Positions 1 through 6,551 of a stretch of DNA of 11,694 nucleotides are shown here, in pieces (the stretch's first letter is position 1; each line of letters starts with the position of its first letter). Where the stretch lies: the NCBI GenBank assembly GCA_016937175.1, contig JAFGWL010000057.1, forward strand, positions 1 through 11,694, read 5' to 3'. The notes beneath the pieces are model-generated. The model was not told the DNA's origin and did no database searches. It saw only the letters and a program-made list of their open reading frames with translations. Source of the stretch: Candidatus Mcinerneyibacteriota bacterium (GTDB lineage: Bacteria > Macinerneyibacteriota > Macinerneyibacteria > Macinerneyibacteriales > DSCS01). Both the position numbers and the translations under genes were made by a program.

Positions 1-708
1 ATCAAAGGCCAGGCGCTGACGTGCTTTGAGAGCATCGGCCTCTTCGGCGGGGAAATGGATATCCCAAAGGGCTTTTTTCAGGCCGGGATAGGGAAGAGCT
101 TCTTCCATCTCCCGGGGAAACGTCGCTTTGAACGCCTCCTCATGGCCTTCAAGGACTTCACGTATGATCTTGCGAAGATAGGCATGGGTGATCCCTGCAG
201 TAAGGGGGTAGAGGGGAAGCAGATGATCGGGAAGAGCGCTTGTCTCCTCCCAGGGCGTGATATCAGGGTGCGTGATCTGGGGGACACCTCGGAAAAACTC
301 GGCTTTACCGAAGATAAGAAACTCTTTATGGGGCTGGAGAAGGGTCCGCAGATAACGGGGAAAAGTAAACCAGACGAGGTCTATCTGCCCTGTCTCGTCG
401 TAGGCCTCAGCCCGGACGACCCTGCGCCCGGCCCGTGAGCGCATCTCGCGTATGGCTCCCAGGCGGACGATATGCGACTGGCTCTTTTCGGTTTCGATCC
501 TGCTGAGGGGGACAGCTGTCCTGCGGTCCTGATAGGCCACAGGAAGGTGGAAGAGAAGGCTACCGGCATCTTCGATTCCCAGGCGGAGAAGTTTCTCGGC
601 GTTTTTCGGGCCTACGCCCCTGATGAAACGCACAGGGATCCTGTCAAGGTCCCAGATCTCGTTTACCGGCCCTGTGTCAGGCGGATGACCAATGCTCCGT
701 CGCTCCAT
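1..708 (-). CDS. recG: ATP-dependent DNA helicase RecG, N-terminal part, runs off window
   Basis: RecG remodels stalled replication forks and Holliday junctions. The reverse complement is open from an ATG at 708 to the window edge, giving 236 residues without a stop. After a 26-residue lead comes the helix-hairpin-helix-like RFIRGVGPKNAEKLLRLGI (27-45), then LLFHLPVAYQDRR (51-63), the start of the wedge domain. An OB-fold follows with YDETGQIDLVWF (103-114) and GKAEFFRGVPQITHPDI (134-150). LYPLTAGITHAYLRKIIREV (166-185) and ALWDIHFPAEEADALKARQR (213-232) are hallmark RecG segments. The helicase motor motifs lie beyond the window. The start is uncertain: a GTG just before RFIRGVG has AGGA upstream but would cut into the conserved lead. 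The ATG at 708 puts the start 46 bp inside the lipoprotein gene. Family assignment is strong. Confidence 0.93.
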   Translation of the reverse strand, partial: MERRSIGHPPDTGPVNEIWDLDRIPVRFIRGVGPKNAEKLLRLGIEDAGSLLFHLPVAYQDRRTAVPLSRIETEKSQSHIVRLGAIREMRSRAGRRVVRAEAYDETGQIDLVWFTFPRYLRTLLQPHKEFLIFGKAEFFRGVPQITHPDITPWEETSALPDHLLPLYPLTAGITHAYLRKIIREVLEGHEEAFKATFPREMEEALPYPGLKKALWDIHFPAEEADALKARQRLAFD

Positions 709-1667
709 CGCAGGATGAGCCTTTCTCCCGAAGAGGTGAATTCAAGGGGACGCACCCCTTCCACGTGGGTAAGGTAGGCCTCTTCGCCGTTTTGACGGCG
801 GGTGAGTGTCAAACGCCTCCCCTCGATCTTCCAGCTGAAGGTGGTATCCCCCACACGGATCTCCTCAGGGATGAATCCCTCTGCTTCCGGGACGATCTCC
901 ACAGGAACCAGCGTCTTCCCGTCCAGTCGGTAGTTTTCCCTCGATCCCCGGGCGTCCAGGGAGATGAGCCCGTCCGAGACAGAGAGGACATAGGCGGGAA
1001 GAAGCCTGTTTGCAATATATTCCTTTTCTACAAGAGCGACCCGTTCCCCCTTCTTATCCACGATTTCCAAAGTCTCCCGGTCCATCCTTCTGTAGACGGC
1101 GATATGGTTTCCTGCCGGAAAGGCAGAGACACAAAATCCGTTGAGGATCTTTTCAAACCGGAAAGCCCCCTCTTTGGAGACTCCGCGGTAGAGAGAGCCC
1201 AGGCTGATATAGTAGAGCTCCTCTTCTCCGAGAGTATAAAAGGTGACATTATTGTCAGCGCTCAGGGAAGCAATGCTCCCGTCAGCAAGTGAATAGCGTT
1301 TCAGCGTCCCGGCGTTCATCCAGTGATGGGGGGCGATATAGTTATCATATTCGATAAAATAGAGGAATTCTCCCTGCTTCCCCCATTGGAGACGCCCTTT
1401 GGGAGCTCCCGAGATCCGCGTGACAGACTCATTCTCCCGGTAGAGGGTGATCTCGCTTCCCTTGAGCACGGCGATGTTTGGCCCGGGGCCCATGGCGACA
1501 CTTCCCTCGAGGGCCAGGATGCTCTGAACACGCCACCCTCCCCCGGAGGGGCCGCCTTCCCCGGGAGCCTCTGTTTTTCCCGGTAGGACCGAGCACGAGA
1601 TCCCGGGAAGGCCGGCCAGCAGGAGAAGGAGGATTAGCTTAAAAGAGGACTTCATTCTCATCATCAT
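663..1667 (-). CDS. Putative secreted lipoprotein of unknown function, possible beta-propeller
   Basis: I do not recognise this gene. The 334-residue product starts with a short basic segment and a hydrophobic run (FKLILLLLLAGLPGISC), which looks like a lipoprotein signal with Cys25 as the modified residue. The lipobox is imperfect, with Pro at -4 and Gly at -3. A Gly/Pro/Glu-rich linker (30-44) follows. The rest is rich in short beta-type strands separated by turns, with repeated forms such as LKRYSLADGSIASL, LYYISLGSLYR, IAVYRRMDRETLEIVDKKG and LILRWSDGALVIRL, as in beta-propeller or WD-like proteins. No catalytic motif is visible. The start is ambiguous: the reading begins ATG ATG ATG AGA ATG, so 1667 or 1655 are both possible, and there is no strong ribosome binding site. 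It overlaps the RNase gene by 17 to 29 bp and recG by about 46 bp. An outer-surface or periplasmic role is inference. Confidence 0.78.
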   Translation of the reverse strand: MMMRMKSSFKLILLLLLAGLPGISCSVLPGKTEAPGEGGPSGGGWRVQSILALEGSVAMGPGPNIAVLKGSEITLYRENESVTRISGAPKGRLQWGKQGEFLYFIEYDNYIAPHHWMNAGTLKRYSLADGSIASLSADNNVTFYTLGEEELYYISLGSLYRGVSKEGAFRFEKILNGFCVSAFPAGNHIAVYRRMDRETLEIVDKKGERVALVEKEYIANRLLPAYVLSVSDGLISLDARGSRENYRLDGKTLVPVEIVPEAEGFIPEEIRVGDTTFSWKIEGRRLTLTRRQNGEEAYLTHVEGVRPLEFTSSGERLILRWSDGALVIRLTQGR

Positions 1668-3189
1668 AGGTGTTCAGCGTGGATATGATCTCCGCTTTTG
1701 TCTGAAGGGACATGATCTTGATGTCATGATGGTGAAACTCGGCATTATAGCTGAGATAGACCTTTTTTTTGTACTTTTTCTGCAGGTCTTCCAGGGCATC
1801 ACGGTATTCGCTGATCATGGAGTAAAAGATCTCCTGGTTGAGGATCACTAAAAATTCCGTCTCATTGGTGAGCCAGAAGGCCTTTTTCAGCGTCCGCAGA
1901 AGGTTGAAGGCCAGGGTGGATGTCGAGTAGATGATTCCCGTCCCTCCACAGTAGGGGCAGGACTGGGTCAGCTGATTCTTGAGGCTGCGGCGGACTCTTT
2001 TACGGCTCATCTCCACCAGCCCTAAATTGGAGATGGGATAGATATTGGTCTGGGCCTTGTCCCGTTTCAGGTTGGCTTTCAGGGTCTCAAATACTCTGTT
2101 CCGGTGGTCTTCGCGCTCCATATCGATAAAGTCGATGATGATGATCCCTCCGATGTCGCGCAGGCGCAGCTGGCGCGGGATCTCTTCGGCCGCTTTCATG
2201 TTTGTCTGAAAGACCGTCTCCTCCTGGCTTTTACGCCCCACAAAGTGTCCTGTGTTGATGTCGATGGCCACCAGAGCTTCTGCCTCGTCGAAAACCAGGG
2301 TTCCCCCGCCGTCCAGATGGACCACTTTGCTGATTCCCTTTTCCAGGGCCTCTTCGATCCCGTAGGATTCGAAGACGGGGATGTCTTCCCTGTAGTGGAT
2401 GATCCGTGTATTGATATTCTTGATGTTTTTAAAGATCTTTTTTATGTCGGTGTAACGTTTGTTGTCGTCCACCACGATGGTCTCGATCCCCTCGGCCAGG
2501 GTGTCCCGGATGATCTTTTCCGAAGGCTCCAGGTCACGGTAGATCATGGCGGGCTTGTTTCCTTTGTTGTACTTGGCCTGGATCTCTTTCCAGATATTGA
2601 CCAGCATACGGATCTCATTGACGATGACCTTCTCGGGCCAGTCTTCGCATGACGTCCTCAGGATGAGCCCCATCCCTTCAGGGACATTCTTTTTGGCCAG
2701 CTCATAGAGGACTTTACGCTTGTCCTTGTTGCGGATCTTCCGCGAGACCCCGATACTGGGCGACTGGGGCATGAGTACGGCGAAATTGCCCGGAATGGAG
2801 ACGTTTGTGGTGACCTTGGGGCCCTTGGTCCCGATCTCCTCTTTAAGGACCTGGATCATGATCTTCTGGTTGGGTTTGAGGATCTCCTCGATCCGGTGCC
2901 GTGTGACTTTCCCGATCTGGGCCTCGGTATTGAAGCTGTCCACTTCATCAGCATCGATGTCGATATTTTCGATATCGTTGATGTTGAGAAAAGCGTTTTT
3001 GGGGCGCCCGATATCCACAAAAGCCGACTGGATGCCGGGCAGGATGTTCTGGACATGCCCCAGATAAATATCCCCCACCAGGCTCTTGTCCACATTGATG
3101 TTCACAAAAAATTCGACGAGTTTTTCGTCTTCCAGGAGGGCGATCCGTTCCTGCCCCCGCTCCACGTTAATGACAATTGATTTTTTCAT
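1639..3189 (-). CDS. rng: Ribonuclease E/G family endoribonuclease
   Basis: This single-strand-specific endoribonuclease acts in rRNA maturation and mRNA decay. At 516 residues it is RNase G-sized and has no RNase E-type scaffold tail. The N-terminal S1 domain spans about 35-125 (GDIYLGHVQNILPGIQSAFV, then DIGRPKNAFL). The catalytic metal-binding aspartates should be Asp310 in ALVAIDINTG and Asp353 in IIDFIDM. Their spacing of 43 equals that of Asp303 and Asp346 in E. coli RNase E. The zinc-link CPYCGGTG gives Cys411 and Cys414, which holds the dimer together. ETVFQTNMKAAEEIPRQLRL between the aspartates is a classic family stretch. The start is set by a strong AAGGAGA. The gene overlaps the radical SAM fusion by 23 bp. 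In Clostridia rng often precedes rplU and rpmA; here a lipoprotein gene and recG follow instead. Confidence 0.96.
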   Translation of the reverse strand: MKKSIVINVERGQERIALLEDEKLVEFFVNINVDKSLVGDIYLGHVQNILPGIQSAFVDIGRPKNAFLNINDIENIDIDADEVDSFNTEAQIGKVTRHRIEEILKPNQKIMIQVLKEEIGTKGPKVTTNVSIPGNFAVLMPQSPSIGVSRKIRNKDKRKVLYELAKKNVPEGMGLILRTSCEDWPEKVIVNEIRMLVNIWKEIQAKYNKGNKPAMIYRDLEPSEKIIRDTLAEGIETIVVDDNKRYTDIKKIFKNIKNINTRIIHYREDIPVFESYGIEEALEKGISKVVHLDGGGTLVFDEAEALVAIDINTGHFVGRKSQEETVFQTNMKAAEEIPRQLRLRDIGGIIIIDFIDMEREDHRNRVFETLKANLKRDKAQTNIYPISNLGLVEMSRKRVRRSLKNQLTQSCPYCGGTGIIYSTSTLAFNLLRTLKKAFWLTNETEFLVILNQEIFYSMISEYRDALEDLQKKYKKKVYLSYNAEFHHHDIKIMSLQTKAEIISTLNTYDDENEVLF

Positions 3190-5650
3190 AGGTATCTCCT
3201 TTATGAAAACCGATTCTTATGATGTCGTTCAAAGGATAGGGTTTTTCCTCCCCTTCCAGCAAATATTGAGTTACTTTCTTCAGAGAGGCCTCTCTGTTGT
3301 CATAGGTGACCAGCAGACGGCTTTCCTCCCTTACTTTTTCCTTTATCCCTTTGATTGTAACATATTTTTCTTTTTTTTCATCAAAATAAACCCATTCCTG
3401 AGCCGAAAAACGCTCTGCCCGGCGTTCCGTGATCCCGAAAGAGACCGTTTCCAGGACAAATTCGTTTGCTTTGCTCCCGTCGGTGACCTCGTCAGCCCGG
3501 ATGATCTCCATCCCCTCGGGAAAACAGGAGGAGAGCTCTTCCGGGCCCTGCTCCAGGGTAGCGGTAAGCTCCCCTTCGAAAAAGTCATTCTCCACAGCGA
3601 TCCCCAGAGGCGCCGGCTGGCAGAAAGAGAGACGCGGATGGGGCGAAAAGCCTTCCGAGAAAAGCATGGGGACACCGGCGCGCATGAAAGAAGCCTGGAT
3701 CACCAGGATAAGGTCTTTCTGGGAGAGAAAACGCATGGTTCCCGTCCGCCTGAACCAGAAACGGTATTTAAGGCGGACAGCCTCCGTCGGCTCCTTTGGC
3801 GGGATCATTGTTTCCGAACCGGAGAAGGGCTCAGCCTCCCGGACCCGGATCTCGTCGTCGCAGACGCCGCATTTCCGGCACTCTTCGGTACACGGGGGCG
3901 TGGCCTCCCCTTTATAGGCTTTGCTCCGTTCTGCCAGAAGGTAGGATCTCCTCACCCCGATATCGATGATATCCCAGGGAAGAGAGGCCTCTTCGTCTAT
4001 CTCCGCCATCTCCTCTTCCACGGACACAAAACGCCCTACGAGGCTCTTCCATGTCTCCTTTTTCAGATATTCGTCCCATCCGTCCAGATAGGCCCCCTCT
4101 TCCAGGGCTGCTTCCAGCAGGGGCGTCAGATTGCGTCCTCCCCGGGAAAAGATCCCCTCCAGAAGGGCTGTCAGAGGGCTTCGCCAGCTGACTTTGGCTT
4201 TCCGGCTGATCTTGTTGTAGATATAGGAATAACGCCGGGAGAGCTCTTCTCCCCAAAGGGGCTCTTCCCACTGGAAAGGGGTATGGGGTTTCGGGATAAA
4301 GACAGAAAGAGAGACGCGGACCGCCCACTTTTCGCCTACGAGCCTGTTGACAAGTCCGGCTATCCCGTCCAGGTCTTCGTCGGTTTCAGTGGGAAGTCCG
4401 ATCATAAAATAGAGTTTGACGGCTCGCCATCCCAGGGCGCGGGCCTTATCCAGAGACTGGCGGATATCCTGGTCGGTGATATTCTTATTGATGACATCAC
4501 GCAAACGCTGGGTCCCCGCTTCAGGGGCCAGGGTGAGCCCCCCTCTCTTTACGGAGCTGATCTCCCGGAGCAGGGCTTCGTCGAGAGAGTCAAGGCGGGA
4601 AGATGGGATCTCGGTAGCAATATGGCGGGGAGAGGTGTACTCCCGAAGTGTCCGGGCCAGGGGGAGCACCTCCGAATAGTCCGACGTACTGAGAGAGGCC
4701 AGGGAGATGGCCGTAAAACCCGTTGAAGAGAGGAGCGAGACGGCGGATCCGCAGAGGTCAGCTGCCTGCCGTTCCCTTTTAGGACGGTAGAAAAATCCGG
4801 CATGGCAGAAGCGGCATCCCCGTGAACAGCCCCGCATGACCTCCAGGCTGATCCGGTGATGGACGACCTCTGTGGGAGGGACAGGAACAGTGTCCGGGAC
4901 AGGGAAGCGGCTCAGGTCGGCCACCCGGCGCCTGACCTTGGCCGGGATCCCCTCCTCGACAGGCTCCAAACGGTAATACCTCCCCCCGGCCTCTGTCTGT
5001 TTGTAGAGAAGAGGAGCATAGACCCCCGGGACATTGCAGGCGACCTCTCTGATGATCTCCCGGCGGCTCCGGTTTTCACGTCTTCCCCGGCGGATGATCT
5101 CCAGGGCTTCGGGAAAGGACTCCTCAGCATCCCCGATAAAAAAAAGATCGACAAAATCGGCCAGGGGCTCAGGATTGGAGGCTACCGGCCCCCCGGCTGC
5201 GATAAAGGGCTCCTCATCCCTGCGCAACGCGCTTCTTACCGTGATCTGCGACAGTTTCAACATGGCCAGAAGCGTGCTGAAGCTTAGTTCATACTGGAGG
5301 GAAAAGCCTACCACGTCAAAGTCACGGAGAAACTTTCGGCTCTCCAGAGCAAAAAGAGCCACCCCCTTCTCTTCCATCAGGGCCTTCATATCGGGATACG
5401 GCGCAAACACGCGGTCACACATGAAAGATTCACGCTTATTGAGGAGGGAATAGAGTATCTTGAGCCCCAGGTGGCTCATCCCCACTTCATAGGTATCGGG
5501 AAATGCCAGGACGACGTTTAGTCCCTCCTCTGGAGAGGTGAAGAAAGGCTTTCGGGCGGCGAGGTACTCTCCTCCCAGGTAGCGCAGGGGTTTCTGGACA
5601 GCGAGGATATCCTTTTCCAGCAAAGAATCAACTTGAGGGTTCAGAGTCAT
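3167..5650 (-). CDS. TIGR03960 B12-binding-type radical SAM protein fused to TIGR03936 (DUF2344) domain
   Basis: This 827-residue protein joins two families usually encoded by neighbouring genes. Residues 1-600 are TIGR03960-like. They contain the N-terminal PLRYLGGEY signature, a B12-binding-like region with FPDTYEVGMSHLGLKILY (50-67), AGGPVASNPEPLADFVD (152-168) and the radical SAM cluster RGCSRGCRFC, giving Cys275, Cys279 and Cys282. Also present are TLAPEAGTQRLRDVINKNIT (373-392) and YFMIGLPTETDED. A second cysteine group, CTEECRKCGVC (Cys587, 591, 594, 597), may bind metal or an extra FeS cluster. Residues 625-827 are TIGR03936/DUF2344-like, with GTMRFLSQKDL and FSEGFSPHPRLSF. The substrate is unknown. 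Linkage to RNase E/G immediately downstream recurs in other bacteria and suggests RNA or ribosome modification. The start overlaps the MerR gene by 23 bp. An AAAGG lies about 8 bases before the ATG. Confidence 0.95.
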   Translation of the reverse strand: MTLNPQVDSLLEKDILAVQKPLRYLGGEYLAARKPFFTSPEEGLNVVLAFPDTYEVGMSHLGLKILYSLLNKRESFMCDRVFAPYPDMKALMEEKGVALFALESRKFLRDFDVVGFSLQYELSFSTLLAMLKLSQITVRSALRRDEEPFIAAGGPVASNPEPLADFVDLFFIGDAEESFPEALEIIRRGRRENRSRREIIREVACNVPGVYAPLLYKQTEAGGRYYRLEPVEEGIPAKVRRRVADLSRFPVPDTVPVPPTEVVHHRISLEVMRGCSRGCRFCHAGFFYRPKRERQAADLCGSAVSLLSSTGFTAISLASLSTSDYSEVLPLARTLREYTSPRHIATEIPSSRLDSLDEALLREISSVKRGGLTLAPEAGTQRLRDVINKNITDQDIRQSLDKARALGWRAVKLYFMIGLPTETDEDLDGIAGLVNRLVGEKWAVRVSLSVFIPKPHTPFQWEEPLWGEELSRRYSYIYNKISRKAKVSWRSPLTALLEGIFSRGGRNLTPLLEAALEEGAYLDGWDEYLKKETWKSLVGRFVSVEEEMAEIDEEASLPWDIIDIGVRRSYLLAERSKAYKGEATPPCTEECRKCGVCDDEIRVREAEPFSGSETMIPPKEPTEAVRLKYRFWFRRTGTMRFLSQKDLILVIQASFMRAGVPMLFSEGFSPHPRLSFCQPAPLGIAVENDFFEGELTATLEQGPEELSSCFPEGMEIIRADEVTDGSKANEFVLETVSFGITERRAERFSAQEWVYFDEKKEKYVTIKGIKEKVREESRLLVTYDNREASLKKVTQYLLEGEEKPYPLNDIIRIGFHKGDTYEKINCH
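3195..3201 (-). promoter_or_regulatory. Ribosome binding site of the RNase E/G gene
   Basis: AAGGAGA on the minus strand precedes the ATG at 3189, with about 6 bases between AGGAG and the start. It lies inside the last codons of the radical SAM fusion gene, so ribosomes ending there could re-initiate directly. Confidence 0.8.
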
Positions 5651-5972
5651 GGAGGAGCCTTTCCAGTTCTTTTCTCACATACTGCAGGGTGTCTTTCAGG
5701 AGCATCTCTTCCAGGGGAAGCTTGCCTTGTTTCGCTGCAAGCTGTTTCCTGGCTCCTTCGATGGTATATTTCTCTTCATAGAGGAGAAACTTGATCTTGA
5801 GCAGGGTCTTGATGTCATTGACTGTATAGACGCGCTGCCCTCCCGGAGTCTTGGCCGGGGAGAGGGGAAACTCCGACTCCCAAAACCGCAGGACCGACGT
5901 GCGGACGCCCAGAAGCGACGCTACTTCGCTGATCTTGTAATACTTCTTCTTATACTTTATTTTCCGTTCCAT
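5628..5972 (-). CDS. Small MerR-family transcriptional regulator
   Basis: This 114-residue protein runs from the ATG at 5972, with AGGA 8 bases upstream. A TTG at 5987 is possible and would add five residues. The winged-helix DNA-binding region fills residues 12-80: YYKISEVASLLGVRTSVLRF, then WESEFPL and the wing TPGGQRVYTVNDI. A helical tail follows (YTIEGARKQLAAKQ and KDTLQYVRKELERLL), probably a dimerising coiled coil. There is no cysteine-rich or drug-binding effector domain, so this is not a metal-sensing MerR. Similar short MerR proteins with the VLRFWE signature occur in many deltaproteobacteria and other anaerobes, often in housekeeping operons. Being buried in an operon with overlaps on both sides, it may control the operon itself or distant genes. 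Its target cannot be read from the sequence. Confidence 0.9.
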   Translation of the reverse strand: MERKIKYKKKYYKISEVASLLGVRTSVLRFWESEFPLSPAKTPGGQRVYTVNDIKTLLKIKFLLYEEKYTIEGARKQLAAKQGKLPLEEMLLKDTLQYVRKELERLLHDSEPSS

Positions 5973-6534
5973 GACATATCCTGACAATATTCTTCCAATG
6001 GCGGAGGATGACCAACAGGACCATGGCCGCCAGGAAAATATTTATCTCCCTCTTTTCGGGATAGAGGAGAAAGGAGAGGAGTGAAGCCGAAAGGGCAGCG
6101 ATCATGGTGGCCAGAGAGACCATCCGGCTTGCCTTGACGATGACCACCCAGAAGATCATAGCCGTGAGGGCTCCCAGAGGAGAAAGAGCTGTCACCACAC
6201 CCAGCCCCGTAGCGGCTCCTTTACCGCCTTTAAAACGCAGAAAACAGGTGAACATATGGCCCAGAAGGACAAAGAGGGCCCCGGTGATGAGAGCGGCGCT
6301 CCCCTCTTTCAAAGCCGGAGCCAGCCAGGTGACCACGGCAAAGCCTTTTAAAAAATCGAGAAGGAAGGTGACAACGGCCAGGGGTAAGCCCACGATCCTG
6401 TAGGCGTTAGTAGCCCCCACATTACCGCTTCCGAACCGGCGGATATCTTTTCCGGAAAATAGCTTCACGATGATATAAGCAAAGGGGACGGATCCGATGA
6501 GATAAGACAAGACAGCGATAAGAAGAATCTCCAT
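5950..6534 (-). CDS. plsY: Glycerol-3-phosphate acyltransferase PlsY
   Basis: PlsY is the inner-membrane enzyme that moves the acyl group from acyl-phosphate to sn-glycerol-3-phosphate, giving lysophosphatidic acid, the first committed step of membrane phospholipid synthesis. The 194-residue protein has the usual length, with five or more hydrophobic segments. All three conserved motifs are present: GSGNVGATN (35-43, after DIRR), KGGKGAATGLG (102-112, after GHMFTCFLRF) and RHWKNIVRICHGTE (178-191). The GSVPF segment is near residue 14. In many bacteria plsY sits beside der and gpsA; here der is upstream, but a MerR-type gene stands where gpsA often does. The C-terminal codons overlap the next gene by about 23 bp. 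The partner PlsX is not in the window. Confidence 0.97.
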   Translation of the reverse strand: MEILLIAVLSYLIGSVPFAYIIVKLFSGKDIRRFGSGNVGATNAYRIVGLPLAVVTFLLDFLKGFAVVTWLAPALKEGSAALITGALFVLLGHMFTCFLRFKGGKGAATGLGVVTALSPLGALTAMIFWVVIVKASRMVSLATMIAALSASLLSFLLYPEKREINIFLAAMVLLVILRHWKNIVRICHGTENKV

Positions 6535-6543
6535 AAGATTTGG

Positions 6544-6551
6544 CCTCCTTT
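6544..6551 (-). promoter_or_regulatory. Strong ribosome binding site of plsY
   Basis: AAAGGAGG on the minus strand lies 9 bases before the plsY ATG at 6534 and shares bases with the der stop codon. This is the best Shine-Dalgarno match I saw in the window and suggests plsY is translated efficiently on its own account. Confidence 0.85.

Noticed and set aside
55-777. Short frames on the plus strand near the low-coordinate end
   Set aside because: The minus strand here encodes the hallmark N-terminal segments of RecG without interruption, so these are shadows.
3086-4726. A 546-codon open frame on the plus strand, antisense to the radical SAM fusion
   Set aside because: Its product is a composition-driven string without any domain or motif, and it lies exactly opposite a well-supported gene. 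It is best explained as a codon-bias shadow.
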